Shown here one piece after another: positions 42,761-54,482 of a stretch of 64,000 bases of DNA (its first letter is position 1; each line of letters starts with the position of its first letter). The stretch spans positions 247,644,510 through 247,708,509 of the forward strand of contig NC_061512.1 in the NCBI RefSeq assembly GCF_022539505.1, given 5' to 3'. A model generated the notes under the pieces. It worked only from the letters and a program-made list of their open reading frames with translations. It did no database searches and was not told the DNA's origin. The DNA is from Lolium rigidum (lineage: Eukaryota > Streptophyta > Magnoliopsida > Poales > Poaceae). A program made the translations under genes and the position numbers.

Positions 42761-43401
42761 TCAAAACGAAAATCTAAACTAATTCAATGGCCATCGTCTT
42801 ATTCGTCGTTGTAGACGAGGTCCACGAACGGCGGCAGCGTTTAGAGCTGCTGCGCTCAAGCAGGCACCTCCGCTCTCTACACATACAGCGGAGGTGGCGG
42901 CGCATAGTGCAGAGGAGGCCCGTAGTGCGATGGTGGAGGTGGTTGAACCTCCTGGCCATCTGACGCTGTCTTTGGTGGCGCGTGCGGTGGCAATGGTAGT
43001 GGTGGTGCCAGCGATGCTACATGCTGCGCCACTATTGCCGAGAGCTAGACGATGTCATCCACCCCTAGCCAGGACCACTTGGCCTTCTGGTTGGCCAATG
43101 AAGTGGCAAGAGCGGCGGCCGTGGCCGCCTCCTCGACATAGTTGTCGGGGACGATGTCCTGCAGCGCCCGTGTGGGTTCCAGCGCTATTGGCTTCAATGC
43201 TGATGCATGAGTTCAGGCGACGGGTGCAGACTTTAGCGACGAACGCAGCGATCAGCGGCAACCTTGATGGCAAACACTGCCGCCGGTCAGCCTTCTATCT
43301 TCGGGTCGCTTTGAGGTGGCGCGACATGCATGTCCGAACTTGCTCGGTGTCCACGCAGCGTCCGGCCCGACGCATCGGTTTCCCAAATTTGGGGCACGAA
43401 T

Positions 43402-43419
43402 TTTTTTTTTTTTTAGAAA
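43402..43419 (-). mobile_element. Minimal poly-T insertion with 18-bp TSD
   Basis: CAAATTTGGGGCACGAAT occurs at 43384-43401 and 43420-43437. Between them is only a T run plus agaaa, that is, tttcta plus a poly-A tail on the minus strand. This looks like a retroposon insertion reduced to its tail. Confidence 0.75.
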
Positions 43420-43526
43420 CAAATTTGGGGCACGAATGAGTCGGGACGGACGGATCGGTCCATTTGTATTGGCCCGCTGAAGCGCGCAAACAGCCCAAAC
43501 CGGATGGATCGCCCGCTGGAGATAAC

Positions 43527-43539
43527 TTTTTTTTAGATG
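43527..43539 (-). mobile_element. Second minimal poly-T insertion with 13-bp TSD
   Basis: CGCTGGAGATAAC occurs at 43514-43526 and 43540-43552, separated by a T run plus agatg. It has the same form and orientation as the insertion 110 bp to the left. Confidence 0.7.
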
Positions 43540-43908
43540 CGCTGGAGATAACCTTGGGAAACCATTTCGTTTTTTGGCAAGAGAAGGTCAGGAAACTAAA
43601 GTTTGTCGTGGGTATTTTCTGCGATGGGGTCGTACCGGCCATCCGGCCCACACGCCGGTCGTGGGTTTGCGAACAACCCTTTGTGGGCTTCTATTGCGCT
43701 AAACAACTAACGGCCCGTTTACTACCGGCCCACTTGTATTGGACTTGGACAGTTGTACATTCCTCGCTTCGCTTGCCATCCCCACTCCCTAGACGAGGCG
43801 AGAGAGGGAAGGAAGCGCGGGCCCTCCGGCGACGGCGAGCCCCTCGCCGCCGCGTCCCGACCGGATCGGGCCAAGGCCGCCCCCCCCCCCCGCGCACGCT
43901 CGCCGGAG

Positions 43909-46900
43909 ATGGCGACCCCGAAGCGGCTCCCGTACACGACCGCGGGCGCCGGGGGCGGGGCGAGGCGCGGCTCCGGCACGGTGCCGCCGGTGGTGGTCCT
44001 CGTCTTCCTCTTCGTCGTCGCGCCGTCGATCTTCCTCGTCGCGCGCAGCGGCGGCCGCGGCCACGTCCACGTCGCGTCCGGTCCGTCCCGCCCCACTCCA
44101 TAACCCATCTTTTTCTTCTTCTGCGAATTTCGTAGATATAGGTCGAAGGCGTCATCGGTTCTTCTCGATTTCGGGTCCCCTTGCGCGACTAGCAGGTCCA
44201 TCCCCGTTTGAATTCGTCTAGGCTGCGCGCTGAGTGGAACCCGTCTAGATTTGATTTGAGTGGTCTAGGATTGCTATCCAGACATTGATGTGCCGTGTCT
44301 TGTGGTGGGTACTGGCTAGGTTTGGATGGGGCTTTTAGCTGCGAAGCTGTAAATCCAAAATGCAGTACTATATTAAACTGTGAAGGATCACGAGCTTGTG
44401 AGAGACAGTGGACGTTCTGATTCAATCGATCTAGATATTGTTCTCCTGTTGCCCTCTTTGTGCCGGATTGCACGTCATTCCTGCATTGGATGTAAGAGGC
44501 TTATGTTAGGAGAACCCATGACATTTTACTAGCGATATAGCAAATCAAACCTGCAGTTTGCTGTGCAAGCAGCGAACTCAATTACAAGGGGGAGAACATT
44601 ATAAGATCCTCCCTCCCAGGCATGAGTGACACACCCTCTACGGCGTTATCATCAGTTTAAACTTTATTTACATTTATTTAGATTAGATTTGAGTAGGTTT
44701 TAGGAACACTGTTGTAATATTTTGCGTGCATCATTTCGTTAACTTCAGATTAATAAGGGATTGCATAATTTGTTCATCTGCAGATCCCAAGGGTGCGAAT
44801 GGCAATCAGGTATATATCTTATTCTAAAATGGAGCTGATTGTTTTACTAGCCTTACTTTTTAGGATTGGTCTCACATTGAATTACTAGCCTATCTTTACA
44901 GGATTCATCTCACATTTAAACCCTCACCTGTAGGAAACAGATTGGCAACAGCAACTGGTGACAAACAATCTGAAAACTGTTCTGTCTAAGGAGGTCAGGA
45001 CATCCTGCAGTCAGTAGTGTACATATGCATTCTCTATTTACTTCATATGGGGCTGTACTTAGTTTAGACTGTCTTGTTCCTAACCCCCGTGAGTTCATCC
45101 AGTCTGTAATTAATGATATGGGCGTTATGATTATTCAATAACCATGCACCGTGATGCTGTTCACATAGGAAACATCATGTTTCTTCAATTCTACTATGCT
45201 TACAGTCACAGTTTTTTGGTTTCAGGTGATCGATGCTATAGCTGCCAGTCAACAAGAAACGGGCACTTTGAATCTTGACTTTTTCAGGGATCATGCATCT
45301 CCCTCTTGGAAAACTGATGATCTAGTCGATCACAAGATGAATACTAGTTTGGATGTTGATGACAAGGCAAAAGCTGAATACAGTACTGCAGAACATGATT
45401 TATCTCTTACATATAAACCACCCAAGGATGGTTCTGGTATAGACATAATTGTTTTTTCTTTCAAATTATTCATCTACATAAATCGACTCGACAGTAGAGA
45501 ATAAAGTTATTTTTCTACGCAGATGGACATCAAGGTGAGACAGCAGTAAAAATAGCTCGAAGGGTAAGAAACTGGTACTCTGTATATATGTTTATACATT
45601 CTTGCCTCTGTTGATATAAATTTCTTTCATATGACCTCTTGGCACTATTTGGTTGATGCAGAAATTACGGGAGCAAAGGCGAGAAAAGAGAGCAACGGAT
45701 TTGGTACTGAAAGATGATGAAGCACATGTTAAGCTTGAGAATGCAGCTATTGAGCGATCAAAGGCTGTAGATTCTGCTGTCCTTGGGAAATACAGCATAT
45801 GGAGAAAAGAGAATGAGAATGAGAACTCGGACTCAACAGTTAGGTTGATGAGGGACCAAATTATTATGGCTCGTGTTTATTCTGTGCTTGCAAAATCAAA
45901 GAACAAGCATGATCTTTATCAAGAACTGCAGAGTCGAATCAAGGAAAGCCAGCGGGCTGTTGGAGAGGCTACTGTTGATGCTGACCTCCATCACAGGTGT
46001 GCTGTGTGTGCATCTATTATTGCATATTTCTTAGATAATTTACGTTGTACCCCTTTTCACACATATGCTACTTTACAGTGCACCTGAGAAATTGAGAGTA
46101 ATGGGTCAAGTTTTATCTAAGGCCAGAGAAGAAGTGTATGATTGCAAGGTGGTAACTCAGAGACTAAGAGCAATGCTTCAGTCAGCAGATGAACATGTCA
46201 GGAGCTTGAAGAAGCAGAGCACATTTCTTAGCCAGTTGGCTGCAAAGACAATTCCAAACAGCATTCACTGCTTGTCTATGCGCTTAACTATAGATTACTA
46301 TCTTCTTCCTCTGGAGAAACGAAAGTTCCCCGGAAGTGAAAACTTGGAAAATCCAGCGCTCTACCATTATGCACTTTTCTCGGACAATGTATTGGCTGCC
46401 TCAGTTGTTGTGAACTCAACCATCATGAATGCTAAGGTAATTTTCAAGATTCTCCTATCAATGCACTCTAGTATGATAGTTGTTTCAAGTAATAATGATT
46501 GATATAACCTTTACAGGAGCCTGAGAAACATGTTTTCCATCTGGTGACTGATAAGTTAAACTTTGGAGCCATGAACATGTGGTTTTTGCTGAACCCACCT
46601 GGCAAGGCCACCATTCATGTTGAGAATGTGGATGAATTTAAGTGGTTGAACTCATCATACTGTCCTGTTTTGCGGCAACTGGAGTCTGCTGCCATGAAAG
46701 AGTATTATTTCAAGGCTGATCGTCCCACTACTCTTTCAGCAGGTTCTTCAAACCTAAAGTACCGTAACCCCAAGTACCTATCCATGCTGAATCACCTGAG
46801 ATTTTATCTCCCACAGATCTATCCGAAGTTGGATAAGATACTTTTCCTGGATGATGACATAGTTGTGCAGAAAGATTTGACAGGATTATGGGATGTTGAT

Positions 46901-47467
46901 CTGAATGGAAAGGTCAATGGTGCAGTGGAGACATGTGGACAGAGTTTCCACCGTTTTGACAAGTATCTTAATTTTTCAAATCCGCATATTGCTCGGAACT
47001 TTGATCCTAATGCTTGTGGTTGGGCTTATGGGATGAACATCTTTGATCTAAAGCAGTGGAAGAACAAAGATATTACCGGGATCTACCACAAGTGGCAAAA
47101 CATGGTGAGATTGCAAATATTATCGTCGTTTGATCTCATTGTTCAAATACACCATCATATCTAACATTGTCCTGCTGTTTTCTTGTGCTAGAATGAAGAC
47201 AGGGTTCTCTGGAAGCTTGGGACACTTCCACCTGGCCTCATGACGTTCTACAAGCTGACACACCCCCTTGATAAATCGTGGCATGTCCTTGGATTGGGAT
47301 ACAACCCAAGCATAGACCGCTCAGAGATAGACAATGCCGCCGTCGCTCATTACAATGGGAACATGAAGCCATGGTTGGAGCTGGCAATGACTAAGTACCG
47401 CCCATATTGGACAAGGTATATAAAGTATGATCATCCTTATATCCGCGGATGCAACTTGAGTGACTAG
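43909..47467 (+). CDS. GAUT4: Galacturonosyltransferase, GT8 family, GAUT4-like, nine exons
   Basis: Exons: 43909-44080, 44784-44809, 44934-44993, 45226-45436, 45523-45563, 45662-45996, 46079-46436, 46517-47104, 47192-47467. All introns are GT-AG and phases close to one 688-residue frame. Family members transfer galacturonic acid from UDP-GalA to make pectic homogalacturonan in the Golgi. A type II membrane segment lies at residues 28-45 (VVVLVFLFVVAPSIFLVA). A stem and coiled-coil region follow, with KNKHDLYQELQSRIKESQRA. The GT8 domain fills the C-terminal half: FHLVTDKLNFGAM, the metal-binding DDD at 513-515 (LFLDDDIVVQKD), CGWAYGMNIFDL, and HYNGNMKPW at 650-658. It ends in HPYIRGCNLSD. 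The GAUT4 symbol follows overall resemblance; GAUT3 or another close member cannot be excluded. The N-terminal exons are short and least certain. A fragment of exon 4 is copied at 20721-20935. Confidence 0.93.
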
Positions 47468-48416
47468 AAACAAGAGAGGATCACCCACCTGGAACTGAAA
47501 TGCCCTGTTCTCCCTGAGGTATGTACCTGGATTAGGCCAGGTGTATAAGCTGGAGCTATTGGTTGCCTACGCCCTCTGAAAATTTCTGATGGACGCCCTC
47601 ATGAAGGATGTGTTACAGTCTTAACAGTTCCTTTGTTCAATTGATGTGCAGCTTTGTTTCGTGAACAAAATCATGATAAACCTGTTAAATATGTGCCTAC
47701 GGTTAGTGTTTTTGTTGCTTAGGACTAGCAAAATTTCTGGAGTAATGATTATTGCAAGGGCTGCAGTGTATTGATGTGTCAGATGATATAAGCAGTATTC
47801 AGAATTAAAATCATGAGTGAAGGGCTAATGATATGAATCAAAGAAAAATAGATACAGTTAACTACCGATTTCTGCATTTATAGTTTGTGCAACTCTCAAA
47901 ACTTGCCAAAGTAGTGTACTCCGTTTGCCGTGTTGCTGTGGGACTCCGTCCTACTATGGCTGCCTGCTCCTAGTTAGACGAGACTGGGACGAACAGCCAC
48001 TCGGTATTGCATCCCGTTGTTATGTACTCCGTTCCATAATTCTTGTCGCAATCCATCCAAGTTTGTGACAAGAATTATGGAACGGAGAGAGTATAGACCA
48101 AGGTTATATTGGGGAAAATACATCAGCACACCAAGGTTAAATTGGGAAAACACATCTGTATATTTCAGTGATTCTTTACTTCAAGTACAAATAAAAACAA
48201 TGAACATAACCAATATATTTTTGATAGTCTATTATAAAATGAATAAGTAAGGACTAACCAATTGATACTGTAACATAGGAAAGTACATTATACATGTGTT
48301 TTTACCAAAATTATACATATCTTTTATAATATAATGAAGTCGCAGTTGTCTATTTTATACAGAAAATGATCAAATATAAACCGAAACAAAGATAAACCAC
48401 CGATTTCTGTGTAGGT
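47468..48416 (+). other. 3' flank of the GAUT4-like gene; one Stowaway MITE
   Basis: This probably contains the 3' untranslated region (to about 47.7 kb). A small Stowaway-type element is at 48027-48091. The rest is AT-rich with no supported gene. Confidence 0.45.
48027..48091. mobile_element. Small Stowaway-type MITE (65 bp)
   Basis: CTCCGTTCCATAATTCTTGTC and its inverse, CAAGAATTATGGAACGGAG plus agag, form a long hairpin. TA lies on both sides (48025-48026 and 48092-48093). Confidence 0.88.
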
Positions 48417-48419
48417 TTA

Positions 48420-49545
48420 GAGCATCTCCAGCCGTCTCCCGGGAAGGCCCAATGACGCCTTTTTTTCATCTGGATGGACAAAAACGGTCCAGTCACGCCC
48501 CGGCTCCTCGTTTCCCCCCGGATTAGACCTTTCATCCGTCCGGTGAACCCAGGCCGTCCCCGGGGAGCGCTCGGGGATTCCGGACGAGAGAAAAGCGCAG
48601 GAACCGTCTGGTGGCCCCGACCTATCGGCTATAAAGGCCTGGGTTCTACGGCAATATCCTTGTCTTCCCGATATACGGCACGTTTGGGGGAAATTTGTAA
48701 TTACCCTCGTCGAACGAAAGCTTTGAACAAACTCAAGTGGTGCACATAGACAAATTATATATAAAACTTCGAATAAACATAAAAGTTACATATAAAAACT
48801 TTAAAACAAACTTAAACTACTTCTTCTTCCTAGATGGCCCCGCCTCATCGTCCTGCCGGCGACGCTTCCGGCTCGTCACCTCCTCATCGTCGAAGGTGCT
48901 CGCCGGCTACGCCTTCGCCTTCGCCCGGGCCATCGCGTCCTCAGCCTCTTCCTCCTCCTCCTCGGCTTCTTCCTCGGCCTGCTCCTCGGCCTCTTCGTCC
49001 TCCTCCTCGTCGTCATCCCATTCCTCCTCGCTGGCCGGCGATGGGGAATCGTCGCTGCTGGACGATGCAGCTCGATCCCACCAATGGCGCCATCCAGGCG
49101 GCTTCCCCTCGCTGTCGGTGTTCGATGGCCAAGAGAGATCGCTCATGGTGATAGACGATGGTGAGGAGAGAAGAGATGAATGACTCGGTCGTCGGAAACC
49201 GCATATGTAGGTCTATCGAAGAAGAGAGCGACGGTTGCTCTTCCGCGGAGTTCGTGCTCCATTATGGCGGTTCTCGTGTCGAGGCCACATCGACCGTTCC
49301 CGACGAGGCGTTTGGGCTCCCCAGACCACTTCGCGGACCATTACGGCGGTTCAATGCTTCGAGAGCACACCGACGGTTGCCCTTCCCGGCGACTGCACCG
49401 TAGCTATGCACGCGGTCGGTGAGCGTCAGAAGGCGACCATGAGCTCGCCGCTAGAAAAATGAGCCTCCCAAATCAAAAAATATATATCCATCCGACGCTA
49501 AATAGCACCGGATTTCGAGTTCTAGCCCAACGGCTAGGATGCTCT
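48420..49545 (-). mobile_element. PIF/Harbinger-like element copy 2 (1126 bp)
   Basis: Ends GAGCATCTCCAG and ggatgctc, flanked by TTA on both sides (48417-48419 and 49546-49548). It is alignable with 34998-36138 over its whole length, including catataaaaactttaaaac and ttgctcttccgcggagttcg. It encodes the same acidic ORF in a shortened form. No transposase. Confidence 0.88.
48907..49146 (-). CDS. Acidic small protein of the second Harbinger-like copy, C terminus lost
   Basis: A 79-residue ORF starting MSDLSWPSNTDSEGKPPGWR. About 35 of the first 40 residues match the protein at 35409-35753. The Glu/Ala run follows, but the frame then ends in AMARAKAKA, and the basic KRRR/KKKK tail of the other copy is not in frame. 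DNA for that tail is still visible at 48828-48890, so this copy has a frame change in the acidic region. Function unknown. Confidence 0.45.
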   Translation of the reverse strand: MSDLSWPSNTDSEGKPPGWRHWWDRAASSSSDDSPSPASEEEWDDDEEEDEEAEEQAEEEAEEEEEEAEDAMARAKAKA

Positions 49546-49562
49546 TATAATTAGTGCAACCC

Positions 49563-50472
49563 TCAAAGGTTGCCAAAGTTGCGTGCCAAGCGAGGAGACA
49601 GCGGCGGTGCATAGCAGAGCGTTGTTGCACCCGTTTGTTCGTGTGGGGCTCGTCTCCCTTGGGCTGCGGTGATCGGGATGAACAACCCTCGTGCATTGCA
49701 TGTGGGCGTGATAGGCGTGCTGTCAATGGCCCCTTTGCAGGCGTCCTGCCAGTTCGTGGCCGTCTGAAGCACCAGGTTCCCCGAGCCAAGATCATCGCTC
49801 GCCGGCGCAATTGGATGAGCGTACATGCCACCGTTCCCACGGTTACCTAGCAGACGGTGCACCCTATGCAGTGGTTCCGGCCATGTGAGACACCGCCCGG
49901 AAGGCAGCCTCAAGGTTCTGCTATTCCCCCAGCGCGCCGCGCACCCTCTCCGATGAACACTGCGTCCCGCTGCGCGGTCATCAGACACACCCTTGCGCCC
50001 AACCCCTCCCTCGACCAACTTGGGCGAGCTATAGCAGTCGCCGGGCGCTGCGCCAGCGACATGCACGCTCCTCCAGTTTGTGTCTTCTCGAACCGTGTAC
50101 ACGTACACCAGTCCTTGCTCCGACACCGAGGCATGGAGGAGCTTGTACCGCCTCGAACAGGTATCGAAGCCGAAGCAGCAGGCCCAGTGGTCATGCGGTC
50201 ATGCCAACTCTCTGTCGTCGGTGGCAGCTGCAGGGTGATGAACTCGCCAGTGAAAGTCTCCACGATGCTGATGGCGTCGTCCATGACATTGAGGAAACAT
50301 AGCATGCCGTTGCATGCACCCACCATGTCCTCTCACACGTACGCCGACACCTTGTACACGTGGCGGAACTGGCGGAGGTCGCTCGCCGGAAGCCGGAGAA
50401 GTGGATCAAACCTACGCGAGGCATTGCAATTGCGACAGCCCGCCGATATACTAAAGCGCTTGGCTGATTCAT
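49563..50472 (-). pseudogene. F-box pseudogene, paralogue of the gene at 55187-56560
   Basis: Read on the minus strand, pieces follow the order of the intact gene. First is LRLPASDLRQFRHV with a stop soon after (about 50390-50340). Next are MVGACNGMLCFLNV and TFTGEFITLQLPP (from 50326), then VYVYTVREDTNWRSVHVAGA (about 50100-50040), CLMTAQRDAVFIGEGARR, and finally LGSGNLVLQ, RGLFIPI and GATTLCYAPPLSP. The part between the F-box and MVGACNG is deleted, as is the region corresponding to PVFADGTFYSYA. At least three frame changes. Same strand as the intact copy, about 4.7 kb apart, which suggests tandem duplication followed by decay. Confidence 0.9.
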
Positions 50473-50474
50473 GA

Positions 50475-50581
50475 GAATATATAGCTGTAAACTTATGAAG
50501 AAGACTAGGGGACGGTTTCCTATGGAGTTCTAAACTTCCAATTATTGCTCGGGATAATTAGTTAATTACCCAAAAGTTCAC
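50475..50581 (-). other. Former promoter side of the F-box pseudogene
   Basis: gaatatatagctgtaaac...ttatgaag and the following bases resemble the upstream repeats of the intact F-box gene at 56616 and 56743. Confidence 0.5.
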
Positions 50582-51651
50582 CAGCCTTGGATCATCTATC
50601 CAAAGTTCATTGTACCTTGGTTAAATACCCAACAAGGACTTAAAAATAAAAAGATAATTACATGACCCTAATTAGAGTTAGTCACAGACCGGTTGGTGGA
50701 TCAGCTTTGATCTGATCAGATTGAAATTAACCCTCCTCAATCATACCGAGTTCAACATATTTTTTTTTTCCAAACGATCCAAGGATCGGATTTTCATTAC
50801 CCAAAGATAACGAAAACAACGAGTATCATTACCAAACTGGCAAGTCTAGGGGGAAACAAAACAACAGCTAAAATATATACAAACCGCCGCCTAATGCTAG
50901 CGAACAAAACATAGGAGAAGTTTTTAACCACCAACAGATCGAGTTCAACATATGTGCACCTCCAATCAGCGCCGTTCCCGGCGGCTGATCAATCACCTCC
51001 GCATCCACAATTGAGAGACGCCTTTCAACCATCCCAACGCTGTCCGACTTTCATCAACATTATCTGCTTGTGATAGCCGTCGTCCGCCTGTGCCGTGCCC
51101 ATACGTCCGGCCGCCGTGCGCATGTATGTCCTGGATTCCATCTTCTGTTATTTCTAATGTTATTGTACTGCCAGACAAGCGCCTCCGAAAATTCGTTGGT
51201 CAGTACAGGGTGAGTAGGCACTTGATTAGTATACTTCAATCGAAAGTAGTTGATGAACTGATTCATAATATTTGCAGCCTCACGGAAGCTATATACATGC
51301 TTGTGATCAGTTTCGGCAGAACCGTGGAAAGTTGCATGCATTCATATAAATGAAAAAATTCATATAAATGAGAGCCCACACGTGCATGCATATTTCCACA
51401 TACATAAAGATCTAATTTAGGGCTGCGTTCTTTTATTAAAACATGTACAGATCAGGTCAGATATTCCCCAGGCTTCAGTACAAACAGCGATTAAAACAGA
51501 CTTGCCCCAAAGTAGTCATTTTCATGGCCAATTAAAGGGTAATTTGTAAGTTTACACAAGACCCCTTTTGGGTAAATCATAAACACAACTAAGCCTTTTG
51601 TTGGGTATTTGACCAAGGTGCAATCAACTTTGGGTAGATGATCCAAGGCTG
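50582..51651. mobile_element. Inverted-repeat DNA element of unknown family
   Basis: 50582-50634 is the inverted counterpart of 51599-51651 with a few mismatches (landmarks ccttggatcatcta, accttgg and aaatacccaaca). Outer limits may extend somewhat further. The interior has no transposase; an open frame at 51060-51341 (minus) shows no known domain. A short LINE-type insertion is at 50761-50939. Confidence 0.65.
50761..50939 (-). mobile_element. 5'-truncated LINE or SINE-like insertion (179 bp) with 14-bp TSD
   Basis: CGAGTTCAACATAT occurs at 50747-50760 and 50940-50953. The insert starts with a T run on the plus strand, so it is a poly-A element on the minus strand. Its 3' end reads gggtaatgaaaatccgatcc before the tail, like plant LINE 3' ends. 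Confidence 0.88.
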
Positions 51652-52890
51652 CTCGGATCTGAGTTGTGATGAGTTGGGCATGTACAGGATGAGTTTATAA
51701 ACATGCGAGTTAAAACTTCGGTGGTGTAGAATATGGCTGAAGCGTCAGGTTCTCAGCCATCTCAGTTGGATATAAAAAATTGAAAATGTAAAATGGACCC
51801 TATGGCCTGGAGAGTTTTGGTACAAAAATAACATGAAAAATCTACTCCCTCCATTTTAAATTAAATAGCGTAACTATAAATAGTTATGGATATATCTACA
51901 ACTAAAATGCATCCACATAAATCGATTCATTATCTAGATAAAGCTGGAAAATCACACGTGCACATTTGTGTGCTATGCATCTACAAAATCCTCACCAAGA
52001 AATCTATTTATTTGTGTGCTAAAAGACAAATGTGTGAATCTGGATTAACATTCACTATAGTACTAGAAAACTTCGCCACGGTCCACGGTGGCTCGGCACA
52101 ACCGTGGAGTGTACCAATTGTTGTAAGAGGCCTCATTTCAGTATTAAATAATATGGAGTAATACTTCCTCCAATCCTTTTTAATTAATTCGAATTTAATA
52201 TAACTTTGTACTAAATTTAAAGGGATCGGAGTGAATATCACTGAATTGAAGTAATATTTGATGAGTATCATCTCTAAATTAGTCACTAAACACCCACCAT
52301 ATCACACAAATAGCAAAGTTGAATATCATGTTAGATGGTTTAGACATATTTCATAGGATAATGAAGGAAAAAAATTACGTGCCTAGTTTATTGTGTGTAA
52401 CATGTTTATTGAATTCTTTTGCTAATGTTTCTTTAATTTTCACGTAAAGAAAAAGGAAAAAAACACCAATAACGTGAATAAGTACACTAGTCACGCAAAT
52501 ACAAATAACCCAATCTTCTCCCGGGCGGGCAATACACCTAAAAAAATATTTCCAAAAACTTTTTAATATCCCTATAGCGCACACAAGGCTTTTTTCGTGT
52601 GTTCCGCTGAACAATGGTGACACACAATAATTTTGACCCGTCTACCCGAGACCTAGGCAGTCCTTTGACTCGGTAAAACGCACACGGAAATGCTTTTTTT
52701 TTTATCATAACAAATACTTCGCACACACTCCCATCCCAAAAATAATCGCAAGTGTATATACACACAACATGGTACCCATTTCCGGGAATAGATATGCGAC
52801 GCTTCCTTTTGACACATGTAGCCTCTTCACCTCCCTACAGAATGCCACGTGTTGGCAACGAGACAACTTCATCGGCCGCGTCTCCTACCT
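51652..52890. other. Intergenic AT-rich DNA; old Stowaway remnants
   Basis: No gene. A decayed Stowaway-like element at about 52162-52238 (cttcctccaatcctttttaa against taaagggatcggagtg), and a half element starting at 51845 (ctccctccattttaaat). Confidence 0.4.
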
Positions 52891-52900
52891 CTATATAAAG
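52891..52900 (+). promoter_or_regulatory. TATA box before the ORF at 52964
   Basis: CTATATAAAG is placed 73 bp before ATG 52964, giving a leader of about 40 nt. A good match to the plant consensus, but the gene behind it is uncertain. Confidence 0.45.
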
Positions 52901-52963
52901 CCCCGTGGCACTGTGTGCCCTCTTAACACCCTACAACACTCCGACAGACACACTAACTTCGAT

Positions 52964-53399
52964 ATGCCTCGAAACAAGAATACTGCTCGCCTCTCTTGCA
53001 TGTGGAAGTCCCGGGAACCAGCGCTGCAACATGTTGAGAAGGAGTCTCCGTTTTGGGAGGGTGGGCATTCCCCCCCCCCCCCCGCGGCCTGACCACGATG
53101 ACGGCTCCTTCCCCTTGTACTCCGTCTGGTCCTCATCGGACAAGGAGTACATGGATGCGGCGGATGACCTGCAGTTGATGGAGGAGCAAATCCAGGAGCA
53201 TATGGTGGTGGTGCAGTCCCTAGGTCTCTCCTTAAGGAGCGTAGCGCGCCGAGAAGAAGTAGGAGGTTGTACACGCCAAGAAGAAGCAGGAGGCCTCTCC
53301 GTGTGGACTTGTTTGTGCATTGCGTTATCCGTAATTTCCTATCAAAAGGTTCGACGAGATTGCATGCATTTGGGAAGCCTCTGCAGCAAGGTGCAATGA
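52964..53399 (+). pseudogene. Unknown protein, frame broken at a 14-base C run
   Basis: ATG 52964 opens MPRNKNTARLSCMWKSREP, which runs to the C tract at 53070-53083 and stops soon after. In another frame the sequence continues PDHDDGSFPLYSVWSSSDKE, YMDAADDLQLMEEQIQEHM and VVVQSLGLSLR to a stop at 53399. The TATA box, the leader and the balanced composition suggest a real gene whose frame is shifted by C-run length, through mutation or sequencing error. I recognise no domain. It could be a transposon-carried gene. The 164-residue frame from 52905 is the same second frame read back upstream. Confidence 0.4.
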
Positions 53400-54482
53400 C
53401 AGGACATAAAAAATAAATGAACAATTATGAAAAAAATATACATTGTTTGCAATCAGCAAAAAACTCAGATGCTAGGCTATGAAATAGCGTTTCTTGAAAC
53501 AAAAGAAAATGTTTGATTGAACTATGTGCACTGTAGAGGAACATCGTCCACCCTTGCGTAGTGACGGTAAGGTTTACCGTGTGTGATAGCCAATCTCAGC
53601 CGTGTGTGAAGGCATGCATGTTCTGTACTAATGTACGCTCCTTGGAGCCTTTCTAATGCAACTGAGGGAGAGGTTCCCCATTTTCAATTTTCATGGAAAT
53701 GGACTAAGAAACCAGATATTTGCATTTCTGATCCCAAAACGATATTTTTTTTATTCTGAATAATGGCTAACCGAACCTGCCGCTCGGTGTCTCGGAAGGA
53801 GAAGTTAGGGGAGAGGAGAGGTCATTATAGGAATTCAACCCACCCATCTGAACCGTGATCTCTGTAGGGGAGTCTAAACCTCCACATGGCGACATCTTCT
53901 CAACAATGCAATATGGGGTAGTGACAAAAACTTGGAAGTGAGACACCCGTTCCCTGCTTCGTCCTCCTCCCCCTCCCGTGACACGGGGGAGACCCTAGCC
54001 AACACTACATGTAGGGTCCTTCCCCTGCCCACATCGCTAGAGGGGGCTTCGGCGAAGCCTTGCGCACCCTAGGGAAAGTAGCAGCAGGGTGTGTTCTTCC
54101 TCTTGATACAAGAAATGGCAGAAAGGTGTGGTGGCGCTGCAAGACATGGCAGGAGTGTGCGGCAGAGCTGTGGTGAAAAAATGATCTGGCTGCACACAAT
54201 GATCTACCTGCTGGTTGAGATGCTTGCGTGGCTTGCTACAAAAAATGAGACTTCAACAATAACTCATAATGCTTTGCTAGACCGTCTGTTATTTGTCAAG
54301 TTGACGTAGGGTACAGATGAATTTTGATGCAAACTTATTCAGAGTGGTAATTTCTCTACGATTTCTATGTACAAAGCTTTAATCTAGCTCGATATTTCTC
54401 TACGATTTCTATGTACAAAGTTTTAATCATCACCAAAGACACCTTGTGAGGTGTAATTGACATGGATCTGCCATCAATGATG
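53400..54482. other. Intergenic DNA with a short tandem duplication
   Basis: No supported gene. About 54351-54389 and 54392-54430 are two copies of tttctctacgatttctatg plus tacaaag.tttaatc. Bases 53930-54120 are GC-rich without a recognised domain and may belong to the LINE remnant that follows. Confidence 0.4.

Larger units (their letters stand above)
42761..43908. other. Upstream region of the GAUT4-like gene
   Basis: GC-rich, with chance ORFs on both strands but no recognised domain. Bases 43440-43500 carry gacggacggatcggtcc-type words like those at ends of degenerate DNA elements. The promoter and 5' leader of the galacturonosyltransferase gene should be in the last few hundred bases; no TATA box is obvious and there is a 10-13 base C run at about 43880-43891. 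Confidence 0.4.

Noticed and set aside
48737..49183. Plus-strand Ser-rich ORF in the second Harbinger-like element
   Set aside because: It is the complement of the acidic Glu/Asp ORF; only the minus-strand frame is conserved between the two copies.
51060..51341. Minus-strand ORF of 93 residues inside the inverted-repeat element
   Set aside because: No domain, no promoter and no second copy; chance cannot be excluded.
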